This document shows, one piece after another, positions 7,272 through 16,085 of a DNA stretch of 64,000 nt. Origin of the DNA: Chitinophaga oryziterrae (GTDB lineage: Bacteria; Bacteroidota; Bacteroidia; Chitinophagales; Chitinophagaceae); assembly GCF_009758125.1 (NCBI RefSeq), contig NZ_WRXO01000005.1, positions 248,001 through 312,000 on the forward strand, read 5' to 3'. A program made the translations under genes and the position numbers. The notes under the pieces were generated by a model. It made no database searches. It was given only the letters and a program-made list of their open reading frames with translations, and had not been told where the DNA came from. Within the stretch, counting starts at the first letter, position 1. Every line of letters starts with the position of its first letter.

Positions 7272-9746
7272 ATGGATAGAACTTCTACTCTCTGGCGGAT
7301 TCTTTTGCCGGGCTTATTTATACTCCTTATTTCCAGTGAGGCTTTTGGGCAGCAGGGGACCATCCGGGGGAAAGTGACGACTGGTGGTCTGGCGGTCGAA
7401 TTTGCCAATATTGTCATTCCCAGGCAAAATACCGGGGCCACTTCAAATGCCTCCGGGCAGTTTATTATAAAGGATGTAACTGCCGGTACATATGAGTTGA
7501 CCATTTCGATGATGGGATACCAGACGGAAAAAGTAAAAGCAACGGTAACTGCCGGGCAAACGGTGGTGCTGAATATCAGTTTGAAAGAGGACTTGTCCAG
7601 ATTAAATGAAATTGTAGTGACGGGTGTTTCGCGGGCTACCGCCGTGAGAAAGAACCCTATTCCCATTGCGACTATTGGCAAAAGGGAGATGAACATGAAT
7701 GTGAACAATAACATTATAGATGCTATTATCAAAGGGATTCCGGGGGTAAGCGCAGTTACCACAGGGCCTAATATTTCGAAACCCTTTATAAGGGGCCTGG
7801 GATATAACCGGGTATTGACGCTGTATGATGGGGTAAGACAGGAAGGGCAGCAATGGGGAGATGAACATGGCATTGAAGTAGACCAGTATGGAATTGGCCG
7901 GGCTGAAGTGGTGAAAGGGCCTGCCAGTCTTACCTATGGATCTGATGCACTGGCGGGGGTAATTAATATGATACCCGATATTCCTGTTGGAGAAGAGGGA
8001 AAGCTGAAAGGAAGTTTTCTGATGGATTATCATACCAATAATGGCATGGCGGCTTCTTCCCTGGGATTAGCCTACCGGAAGGGTGATTGGAAATATGCGT
8101 TCCGGGCTTCGGGAAAGATGGCGCATAATTACCGGAACAAGGTAGACGGGTTGGTGTACGGAACAGCTTTCCGGGAGTATAATCTTTCTGCGATGGCCAG
8201 GGTGGATAAGTCATGGGGATATTCTGTATGGGGCGTTACCGCGTACGATAACCAGCAGGAGATACCGGATGGCAGCCGTGATTCGCTGAGCCGGAAATTC
8301 ACCCGGCAGATATATGAAGCGCCGGAGGATGATCTCAGGAATCGTCCTATTGTCCCCGATGATCTGCTGAACGCTTATAAAATCAATCCGCTGCATCAAC
8401 ATATACAGCATTACAGGGTGTATAACCGCAGTAAGTTTGGAGATGTATATACTACTATCGGTTTACAAAAGAGTATCCGTCAGGAGTTCAATCACCCTAC
8501 TTTACCGGCACAACCCGGACTGGATGTAGTATTAAATACACTCAATTATGATGTGCGGTATAATTTTCCGGTGTGGGAGGGCATTGAAACTACAGTAGGC
8601 GTGAATGGTATGTACCAGGTGAATAGAAGTAAAAATGCGACTGATTTTCCCATTCCGGATTATAACCTGTTTGATATCGGTGGCTTTTTCTTTGCGAAGA
8701 AGTCTTTCGGGAAACTGGATGTTTCAGGTGGATTAAGATATGATAACCGGTATATTCATTGGAATGATTTTTATGTAGGACCGGATGCCGGTAATGGTTT
8801 TAACCGGAAGGTCACTTTGCCGGATACGGCAGGAGCCAGTTTACAGTTCCCGTCATTTACACATCATTATAGTGGAGTGTCAGGAAGTTTGGGTGTTACC
8901 TATAATATCAGTGAGCGTTTGTTGCTAAAGGCAAATGTTGCCAGGGGATACCGGGCGCCGAATATCACAGAGATAGGTTCCAACGGACTTGATCCGGGAG
9001 CGCATATCGTTTATTTGGGGAACAGGGGATTCAGACCTGAGTTCAGTTTACAGGAGGATATTGGTTTCCTGGCTTACCTGGAAGACCTGGATATCAGTGT
9101 GGAGATGTTCCATAACCAGATAGAAAATTATATATATCAGTCGCTGTTGTATGATGCCAATGGTCAGCCGGTGGTGATCGTACCTGGGAATGCAACGTAT
9201 CAGTACCAGCAGTCGAAGGCGCAGTTATATGGAGGGGAAGTGAGTGTAAACCTGCATCCGCGTAGCATTAAATGGCTATCGCTGAATAGCAGTGCAGCCT
9301 ATACGGAAGGATTGAATAAGAATGATGCATTGATCAAAACGCATGGGGATCAGGCGCGGTACCTGCCTTTTATTCCGCCGCTGCATGTGCGTTCAGAGTT
9401 AAGGGCGGTGATGAACAGGAGTTACGGCATCTTCTCAAAGATATATGGAAGAGCAGAGGTGGATGCGTATGCTGATCAGTCGCATTTTTATGGGGTAGAC
9501 CATACGGAGACTTTTACACCGGGGTATACCTTAATTAATCTGGGGGCTGGTACTACACTGACTGGCAGAGAGGGGAAAACGGTTTGTGAGTTGTTCCTGC
9601 AACTGGATAATGTGTTCAACACTGCCTACCAGGCGAATATGAACCGGCTTAAATATTTTGAATATTATACGGCATCGCCGAACGGGCGTTCCGGTATATA
9701 TAATATGGGAAGAAATTTTAGTGTGAAAGCGATAGTACCTTTCTGA
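7272..9746 (+). CDS. TonB-dependent outer-membrane receptor
   Basis: An 824-residue outer-membrane transporter that takes up a scarce nutrient using TonB energy. A signal peptide ends near residue 26. A carboxypeptidase-regulatory-like Ig domain (about 28-110, GTIRGKVTTGGLAVEFANIV) precedes the plug (about 120-235, with RGLGYNRVLTLYDGVRQEG). The rest is a 22-strand-type barrel ending in an aromatic residue (VKAIVPF). It is not SusC-like and has no SusD partner. The neighbouring sco and Fur-family genes and the DtxR-like palindrome suggest a metal, metallophore or heme substrate. That assignment is inference. Confidence 0.9.
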   Translation: MDRTSTLWRILLPGLFILLISSEAFGQQGTIRGKVTTGGLAVEFANIVIPRQNTGATSNASGQFIIKDVTAGTYELTISMMGYQTEKVKATVTAGQTVVLNISLKEDLSRLNEIVVTGVSRATAVRKNPIPIATIGKREMNMNVNNNIIDAIIKGIPGVSAVTTGPNISKPFIRGLGYNRVLTLYDGVRQEGQQWGDEHGIEVDQYGIGRAEVVKGPASLTYGSDALAGVINMIPDIPVGEEGKLKGSFLMDYHTNNGMAASSLGLAYRKGDWKYAFRASGKMAHNYRNKVDGLVYGTAFREYNLSAMARVDKSWGYSVWGVTAYDNQQEIPDGSRDSLSRKFTRQIYEAPEDDLRNRPIVPDDLLNAYKINPLHQHIQHYRVYNRSKFGDVYTTIGLQKSIRQEFNHPTLPAQPGLDVVLNTLNYDVRYNFPVWEGIETTVGVNGMYQVNRSKNATDFPIPDYNLFDIGGFFFAKKSFGKLDVSGGLRYDNRYIHWNDFYVGPDAGNGFNRKVTLPDTAGASLQFPSFTHHYSGVSGSLGVTYNISERLLLKANVARGYRAPNITEIGSNGLDPGAHIVYLGNRGFRPEFSLQEDIGFLAYLEDLDISVEMFHNQIENYIYQSLLYDANGQPVVIVPGNATYQYQQSKAQLYGGEVSVNLHPRSIKWLSLNSSAAYTEGLNKNDALIKTHGDQARYLPFIPPLHVRSELRAVMNRSYGIFSKIYGRAEVDAYADQSHFYGVDHTETFTPGYTLINLGAGTTLTGREGKTVCELFLQLDNVFNTAYQANMNRLKYFEYYTASPNGRSGIYNMGRNFSVKAIVPF

Positions 9747-9748
9747 TA

Positions 9749-9770
9749 TGCTGCGTCTTTTGGCGCAGCA
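9749..9770. terminator. Short hairpin between convergent genes
   Basis: The arms TGCTGCG (9749-9755) and CGCAGCA (9764-9770) enclose an 8-nt loop between the receptor stop and the convergent gene's stop. There is no strong T-run, so it is a weak terminator candidate. Confidence 0.45.
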
Positions 9771-10433
9771 CTACATTTTGAATCCCAGCTTAATGCCTAT
9801 CTGCAGACTTGGCAGTATGCTTACAAGTCGTCCGTTGTTAACCTGTACAGCTCCATTTTCAAGATTAAAATTCTGGTAGCGGTATATTTTGGTGCGGACA
9901 CCAATACCGACAAATGGATCGAGGACCAATTTATCTTTCTGAATTTGTCTTCCCAGTAGTAACTGTAATCCGAAAACGTTTTTATCACCGGATTCTTTGT
10001 AGAGGGTATTATTGAGTGTTACTTCCTGGTTGGGATAGAATACTTTCTTATAGAAGAGGACGGGTTGAAAATAGGTGCCCATTACGCGGGACAGGCCATC
10101 TCTTGTAGAAAAGATATACCAGCGCATACCTGCACGGAAGCCGAGGCCGCGGGCATCAACAAATTGTTCTGTGCTGATATCCGGTTTTTTCTGACCGATG
10201 TCTACTTTTTTTGCCAGCACATAATCGGGATAATCTGTATAGATACCACTGATTCCTAATTCAAGGCTTATTTTTTCTGTGAGTTCCTGTTCAAGAGAGA
10301 TGTCCAGTTCATTAATGAGGGTAGCCGGATTTACCTTCAGATAAGTAGCTCTGCCAATAGATTTAGTTGTCTGGGCAAATGTTGCCAGTCCGCTAAGAAT
10401 AAAGAGGCATGTAACAAGCAGTGGCTTTTTCAT
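9771..10433 (-). CDS. Secreted outer-membrane-barrel-like protein of unknown function
   Basis: 220 residues with a clear signal peptide (MKKPLLVTCLFILSGLATFAQ). The mature part is a run of short amphipathic beta strands with Gly/aromatic turns (GLGFRAGMRWYIFSTRDG, PFVGIGVRTKIYRY) and ends IGIKLGFKM, like small 8-10 strand outer-membrane barrels of the DUF3575 or porin-like kind. I cannot name the family with certainty. It converges on the TonB receptor gene and shows no operon partner. A membrane location is inferred from the strand pattern. Confidence 0.65.
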   Translation of the reverse strand: MKKPLLVTCLFILSGLATFAQTTKSIGRATYLKVNPATLINELDISLEQELTEKISLELGISGIYTDYPDYVLAKKVDIGQKKPDISTEQFVDARGLGFRAGMRWYIFSTRDGLSRVMGTYFQPVLFYKKVFYPNQEVTLNNTLYKESGDKNVFGLQLLLGRQIQKDKLVLDPFVGIGVRTKIYRYQNFNLENGAVQVNNGRLVSILPSLQIGIKLGFKM

Positions 10434-10528
10434 ACAATTGTGCGCAGTTTAACAGTAAGGATTTAGCTTGTAAAGAGGATTATTTAAAAGCTTATAACTC
10501 ATAAGGAAAGCTAAAAATCTGTGCCATT

Positions 10529-11092
10529 TCAAGTCAATAATCGTTCCACAATTACCGGGTACCACTGGTGTTCCAGCACCAGTACTTTAGCTGCCAGGCT
10601 TTCAGGAGTATCGTCTGGAGTGATGGTACAGCGTTCCTGTAAGATAGGTGCGCCATCATCATATTTTTCATTCACATAATGGATGGTGATGCCACTTTCT
10701 TTTTCGCCTGCACGGATAACGGCTTCATGAACGAAGTGTCCATACATGCCTTTGCCTCCGTATTTGGGAAGAAGGGCGGGATGGATATTTACGATATGGC
10801 CGGGGAATGCCTGTACGAGGTTGGCGGGTATTTTCCAGAGGAAGCCAGCCAGCACGACCATATCAATATTCGCCTGTTGCAGTTGTTGTATATAATGGTC
10901 TGTATGAAAGAATAATTCTTTTTCTATGAGGATGGAGGGGATGTGTTCTTTGTCTGCTATCTGTAATACGCCTGCTCCTGGTTTATTACAAACGATCAGC
11001 GTGACCCGGGCGATACCTGAGTTCCTGAAATGGTCGATGATCTTTTGTGCGTTACTACCTGTGCCCGAGGCGAAGATGGCTATATTTTTCAA
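10529..11092 (-). CDS. purN: Phosphoribosylglycinamide formyltransferase
   Basis: Transfers formyl from 10-formyl-THF to GAR, the third step of purine synthesis. The protein opens KNIAIFASGTGSNAQKI (phosphate-binding loop) and carries the catalytic Asn/His in NIHPALLP and the Asp in EKYDDGAP. The TTG at 11092 is taken as start. A longer frame beginning with TTG at 11116 overlaps a -7 box (TAATTTTG, 11121-11114 minus strand) and adds eight residues not typical of PurN. About 187 residues, normal for the family. Confidence 0.92.
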   Translation of the reverse strand: MKNIAIFASGTGSNAQKIIDHFRNSGIARVTLIVCNKPGAGVLQIADKEHIPSILIEKELFFHTDHYIQQLQQANIDMVVLAGFLWKIPANLVQAFPGHIVNIHPALLPKYGGKGMYGHFVHEAVIRAGEKESGITIHYVNEKYDDGAPILQERCTITPDDTPESLAAKVLVLEHQWYPVIVERLLT

Positions 11093-11537
11093 AGTCTCTT
11101 TTATTAACAGGCGCAAAATTAATTAATAAAGGGGAGATGTGGAGTGTATGATTAATGAAGGATTTTCATGGGAAGAATGGGAATATACGGTAAAATGATA
11201 CCAGTAGACAACTTTAAGTGTAGGGGAAGGTTATAAGATACAGGATACTGACATAAAAAAGAATGAAAGAGACATTGTATATGTATTAATATATAAACAC
11301 ATTGCAAACCGAAGGCGCCGACATGACATTTATCATATTTTTTTTCATACAAAATATATTGAGGATTACGTGTTTCCCCGCGATATATATAGGTAAAAGG
11401 ATTGAGGGAAGCAAGTAAGAAATTTTTATAATTGTTGATAAATTGTCAATATTGTGTCTTATTTTTGTGAGCACTTTTAAGAAACTTAAGGTCAAATCTA
11501 AACTAAATAGGCTGTGTATCGTCGTGTTTCCATTCTT
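11093..11537. other. Divergent purN/actA region
   Basis: 445 AT-rich nt without a plausible gene. The purN -7 box lies at 11114-11121 (minus) and the likely actA promoter near 11435-11467. Short open frames on both strands show no family likeness and biased AT-rich composition. Confidence 0.6.
11435..11467 (+). promoter_or_regulatory. Likely promoter of the respiratory cluster
   Basis: TATTTTTG at 11460-11467 matches the -7 element TAnnTTTG. A TTG at 11435-11437 lies 22 nt upstream, slightly longer than the ideal spacing. The leader to actA would be about 60 nt. Confidence 0.5.
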
Positions 11538-12788
11538 ATGCGTAAGCATTTTGTGAGTGTTCTTGTCCTATGCGTGGGTATGATTGCGTCCTTCTCTGCA
11601 AGGGCAGCAGGAGATCCTACTAAAGGCAAGGCATTATTTCAGCAGAATTGCGCATCCTGCCATAATGTTCATAAGCAACTTACTGGTCCCGCTTTGCAAG
11701 GCGTGGAAGAACGTTGGTCTGATAAGAAATTATTACACCAATGGATCCATAATTCTGCATCGGTACTGGCTTCTGGTGACGCGTATGCGAATACGTTGTT
11801 CAACCAGTTTAATAAGACCTCTATGACTCCGTTCCCTAATCTTACAGATGGGGATATTGATGATATCTTGTCTTGGATTGCTCAGGAAAGTAAAAATACT
11901 CCTACAGACGCTAAAACTACCGGTACTACTACCACTACAAGTGGTGGTGAGGAAGAAGGTGGCAACGGTCTGTTGTTTGGTATCATTACTTTGATACTTG
12001 CAGTTGTAGCGCTGATCCTGATGCAGATCAACAGTAATCTGAACAAGCTTGCTTCTGAAAAAGAAGGTGTGGCAACTCCGGAACCTGTTCCATTCTACAA
12101 GAACAAGGCTTACATCGCACTGGTAATAGTACTGTTGTTTATCGTTGGTGGTTACTTCACTATAAATGGAGCGATCGGCCTGGGCAGACAGAAAGACTAT
12201 ATGCCACAACAACCTATCTTCTATTCTCATAAAGTACATGCCGGTATCAACCAGATTAACTGTCTGTATTGCCACGCAGGTGCAGAGAAGAGTAAGCATG
12301 CGATGATTCCTTCTGAGAATATCTGTATGAACTGTCACAAGGTGATCAGTGATTATAGTGGTCCTCAGTTGTTCACAGCAGAAGGTAAGAAGGTAAATGG
12401 CAGTGCAGAGATCCAGAAATTATACGACCATGTTGGTTGGGATAAGACTGCTAAAGAATATACTAAACCAGGAACACCTATTGAGTGGACAAGGATCCAC
12501 AACCTGCCTGATCACGTTTACTTCAATCACTCTCAGCACGTTGTAGCTGGTAAGCAGCAATGTCAGACCTGTCACGGAGCCATTACTGAAATGGATGAGG
12601 TGCATCAGTTTGCTGATCTGTCTATGGGATGGTGTATTAACTGTCACCGTACTACTAAGGTGCAGTTTGCTGACAATAAATACTACAGCATTTTTGAGAA
12701 GTTCCACGAACAGGTGAAAGAAGGAAAGATAGACAGTGTTACTGTTGAGATGGTGGGTGGTACTGAATGTCAGAAATGTCACTATTAA
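11538..12788 (+). CDS. actA: Alternative complex III subunit A, hexaheme cytochrome c
   Basis: Periplasmic electron-carrying subunit of the quinol:electron acceptor oxidoreductase ACIII. It has six CxxCH motifs. One sits near residue 40 (CASCH) in an N-terminal class I cytochrome c domain after the signal peptide. Five lie in the C-terminal ActA part: CLYCH, CMNCH, CQTCH, CINCH and the terminal CQKCH. Two membrane helices separate the parts (around residues 145-170 and 190-215), joined by a Thr-rich linker. ATG 11538 gives a clean signal peptide; a GTG at 11514 would add eight residues. First gene of the cluster. The family's basic ActA is pentaheme, so the N-terminal heme domain is an addition. 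Confidence 0.93.
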   Translation: MRKHFVSVLVLCVGMIASFSARAAGDPTKGKALFQQNCASCHNVHKQLTGPALQGVEERWSDKKLLHQWIHNSASVLASGDAYANTLFNQFNKTSMTPFPNLTDGDIDDILSWIAQESKNTPTDAKTTGTTTTTSGGEEEGGNGLLFGIITLILAVVALILMQINSNLNKLASEKEGVATPEPVPFYKNKAYIALVIVLLFIVGGYFTINGAIGLGRQKDYMPQQPIFYSHKVHAGINQINCLYCHAGAEKSKHAMIPSENICMNCHKVISDYSGPQLFTAEGKKVNGSAEIQKLYDHVGWDKTAKEYTKPGTPIEWTRIHNLPDHVYFNHSQHVVAGKQQCQTCHGAITEMDEVHQFADLSMGWCINCHRTTKVQFADNKYYSIFEKFHEQVKEGKIDSVTVEMVGGTECQKCHY

Positions 12789-12880
12789 TAAATAATAGAT
12801 GAGGGATAAGATGATAAGGAAGCTACTTACATCCACTTCATTGTACAAATTATAATCCGTAACTCGTTAGTATAAACAAC

Positions 12881-15800
12881 ATGGAGCAAAAAAAGTATTG
12901 GAAAGGCTTGGAGGAGTTGCACAATACCAAGGAACATCAGGAGACTGTGAATAACGAATTTAGAGAGGATCTGCCTTTTGAGGAGAATGAAAGTTTGCTG
13001 AATGCTACTACCCCCCGCCGGGATTTCCTGAAATACCTGGGGTTCACAACAGCGGCTGCTACTATTGCTGCCAGTTGTGAAACGCCTATCAGAAAAGCTA
13101 TACCTTATGTAAATAAGCCGGAAGAAATTACTCCCGGTGTACCTAACTATTACGCTTCCACATACGCTGTAGACGGAGAATTCGTTCCACTGGTTGTTAA
13201 GACCCGTGAAGGACGTCCCATCAAATTAGATGGTAATGATCTGTCTTCTGTAACAGGTGGTGCTTCATCTGCAAGGGTACAGGGTGCAGTATTAGGTTTA
13301 TATGATGCCGCACGTTTACGCTACCCTACTATCAATGGAACGGAAACAACCTGGGCTGAACTGGACAAGCAGGTTGGTGCTGCGCTGTCTGCTGTTGGTA
13401 GTTCCCCTGTTGTATTACTGACTTCTACTATTATCAGTCCTTCTACCAAGAAAGTGATTGCTGGTTTCCAGACCAAATATCCAGGCTTCCGTCATGTAAC
13501 TTATGATGCGGTATCTTATTCCGGTCTGTTACTGGCTAACGAAGCTTCTTACGGAAAGAGAGCATTACCTGCTTACCACTTTGAAAATGCAAAGGTGATC
13601 GTAAGTTTAGGAGCTGACTTCCTGGGAACATGGATCAACCCTACAGAATATTCCAAACAATATGGTGTTAACCGTAAGATCGATGAGAAGAAGCCGGAAA
13701 TGAGCAAACATTTCCACTTCGAGAGCATGATGAGCTTAACGGGTGCCAATGCGGATGAAAGATATACACACAAACCATCAGAAACCGGTGCAGTAGCACT
13801 GGCTTTGCTGAATGCACTGGGTGGTGCGGTTAGCGCTCCTGCAATTGCAGACAAGCGTTTAGCGGCAGGTATCCAGAAAGCAGCCCAGGCATTAAAGGCC
13901 GGTCAGGGTAAAGCACTGGTAGTAAGTGGTTCCAATGATGTGAATGTACAGATCGTAGTAAATGCTATTAACAACCTGATTGGTGCTAATGGAACAACTA
14001 TCGACTGGGCATCTACAGTAGGTTACCGTCAGGGTATTGACGGAGACATGGTACAACTGGTGAAAGACCTGAACGCAGGTAGTGTTGGCGCTATCATGGT
14101 TTATGGTGTGAACCCTGCTTATGATTACTATGATGCAAAGGCTTTTGCAGAAGGTATCAAGAAGGCTAAACTCAGCGTTACTTTCAACGACCGTAAAGAC
14201 GAAACATCTGAATTATGTAAATATGCGGCGCCTGCGCATCACTTCCTGGAAAGCTGGGGAGATGCTGAAGCAAGGACCGGATATTACAGTTTTATACAGC
14301 CTACCATTGCACCATTGTTCAAAACACGTGCATTTGAAACAACCTTACTGACCTGGAGTGGTTCTACCACTACCTGGGAGGATTTCCTGAAGAACGAATG
14401 GCTGACCCAATTGGGCGGACAGGAAGCATGGGATAAGGTGTTACAGGATGGTGTGGTAGAACCGGCTACAGCGCCTGCGCTGGGTGGTGCTACTTTCAGC
14501 GGAGATGTAAACAGTGCTGCTGCGAAGATCAACAGTGCTAAAAAAGGTGGTAAGTTAGAACTGGTATTGTACGAAAAGATCGCGATTGGTAATGGTAAGG
14601 AAGCCAACAACCCATGGTTGCAGGAAATGCCTGATCCTATTACCCGTTCTACCTGGGATAACTACGCAGTTATTTCCAACACACTGGCGAAGACATTCGA
14701 CATGCAGTTGGGTGATGACTACGAGATCAACGCTGATAAGAAAGTATTAAAGATCAAAACTAACGGTAAGGAAATCAGCCTGCCATTACTGATACTGCCT
14801 GGTATTCATCCGGAAGTGATCGCCATTGCGGTAGGTTACGGTCGTAACATGAACGCTGGTAAAGCAGCAGGTGGTGTAGGTAAGAATGCTTATCCGCTGG
14901 TTAGTTTCAATGGTCAGACTTTTGACTACTTCGCTACTGAAGCAACAGCAGAAGCAACCGGAGAGAAATATGATCTGGGTGTAACACAGACGCATAACAG
15001 CTACGAAGGTCGTCCTATCGTAAAAGAAACCACGCTGGAAGAGTTCATCAAGAACCCTAAGGAAGTGAATGAAGACCGTGAGGAATTAAAACAATACGGT
15101 CCTGATTTCCGCAAAGATGGTACGCTGTATCCTGATGTACATCACTACCCTGGTATTAAATGGGGTATGTCTATCGATCTGAACACCTGTTTTGGTTGTG
15201 GTGCATGTACCATTGCCTGCCAGGCTGAAAATAACGTAGCAGTAGTTGGTAAAGAGCAGGTAGTAAAGGCGCATGAAATGCACTGGATCCGTATCGACCG
15301 TTATTTCAGCGGTGATGAGAACAATCCGGAAGTAGTGTTCCAGCCTATGTTGTGTCAGCATTGTGATAACGCTCCATGTGAGAACGTTTGTCCGGTAGCT
15401 GCTACCAACCACAGTTCTGAAGGTTTAAACCAGATGGCTTACAACCGTTGTATCGGAACCCGTTATTGCGCCAACAACTGTCCTTTCAAAGTTCGTCGCT
15501 TTAACTGGAGAGATTTCAATGGAGCTGACAGTTTCGAAGATAACCTGTATGATGTAGGTGGAATGAATGACAGTCTTACCCGTATGGTACTGAACCCTGA
15601 TGTGGTTGTACGTAGCCGTGGGGTAATGGAAAAATGTTCTTTCTGCGTACAGCGTTTACAGGATGCTAAGCTGACTGCAAAGAAAGCTGGTCGTCCGATG
15701 AAAGATGGTGAAGCAAAAACTGCATGTCAAACCGCATGTTCTGCAGGAGCTATCGTATTCGGTAACGTAAACGATAAAGAAAGCCGCATCTCTAAAATCC

Positions 15801-15961
15801 GTAACGAAGAACAGACTAACAGGATGTACTACGTACTGGAAGAGCTTCACGTGTTACCTTCCATTAACTACCTGGCTAAGATCAGAAACAAAGATGCTGA
15901 GCCAAAGGCAGAAGGTAATCATGAAGAACATCATGAGGCAGCAGCAAAGCATGAAGCATAG
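12881..15961 (+). CDS. actB: Alternative complex III subunit B, molybdopterin-oxidoreductase-like/ferredoxin fusion
   Basis: 1026 residues. A twin-arginine export motif, RRDFLKYLGF, lies near residue 46 and is followed by AASCETP, so the cysteine may be lipidated after export. Residues about 60-740 resemble the catalytic subunit of molybdopterin oxidoreductases but in ACIII act as scaffold without cofactor. The C-terminal part, about 755-990, is a four-cluster ferredoxin domain (CFGCGACTIACQ, CQHCDNAPCENVCP, the block with CIGTRYCANNCPFKVRRF, and CSFC with a later CQTAC). It ends in a His/Glu-rich tail (NHEEHHEAAAKHEA). Follows actA by 92 nt. Confidence 0.94.
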   Translation: MEQKKYWKGLEELHNTKEHQETVNNEFREDLPFEENESLLNATTPRRDFLKYLGFTTAAATIAASCETPIRKAIPYVNKPEEITPGVPNYYASTYAVDGEFVPLVVKTREGRPIKLDGNDLSSVTGGASSARVQGAVLGLYDAARLRYPTINGTETTWAELDKQVGAALSAVGSSPVVLLTSTIISPSTKKVIAGFQTKYPGFRHVTYDAVSYSGLLLANEASYGKRALPAYHFENAKVIVSLGADFLGTWINPTEYSKQYGVNRKIDEKKPEMSKHFHFESMMSLTGANADERYTHKPSETGAVALALLNALGGAVSAPAIADKRLAAGIQKAAQALKAGQGKALVVSGSNDVNVQIVVNAINNLIGANGTTIDWASTVGYRQGIDGDMVQLVKDLNAGSVGAIMVYGVNPAYDYYDAKAFAEGIKKAKLSVTFNDRKDETSELCKYAAPAHHFLESWGDAEARTGYYSFIQPTIAPLFKTRAFETTLLTWSGSTTTWEDFLKNEWLTQLGGQEAWDKVLQDGVVEPATAPALGGATFSGDVNSAAAKINSAKKGGKLELVLYEKIAIGNGKEANNPWLQEMPDPITRSTWDNYAVISNTLAKTFDMQLGDDYEINADKKVLKIKTNGKEISLPLLILPGIHPEVIAIAVGYGRNMNAGKAAGGVGKNAYPLVSFNGQTFDYFATEATAEATGEKYDLGVTQTHNSYEGRPIVKETTLEEFIKNPKEVNEDREELKQYGPDFRKDGTLYPDVHHYPGIKWGMSIDLNTCFGCGACTIACQAENNVAVVGKEQVVKAHEMHWIRIDRYFSGDENNPEVVFQPMLCQHCDNAPCENVCPVAATNHSSEGLNQMAYNRCIGTRYCANNCPFKVRRFNWRDFNGADSFEDNLYDVGGMNDSLTRMVLNPDVVVRSRGVMEKCSFCVQRLQDAKLTAKKAGRPMKDGEAKTACQTACSAGAIVFGNVNDKESRISKIRNEEQTNRMYYVLEELHVLPSINYLAKIRNKDAEPKAEGNHEEHHEAAAKHEA

Positions 15962-16085
15962 GCTTTAAGCTGAACTGTAAAGACAAACGAAAGATTAACA
16001 TAAGAGATAAAGTTTTAGTTTAGAACAATTAAAGCTCCTTATTCTGCATAAAAAGTGCAGGTTAGGGGTAAAAGCTTAACGAACT

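Noticed and set aside
7208..7873. 221-codon open frame on the minus strand
   Set aside because: Antisense to the TonB receptor and runs over the palindrome and promoter; no signal or domain.
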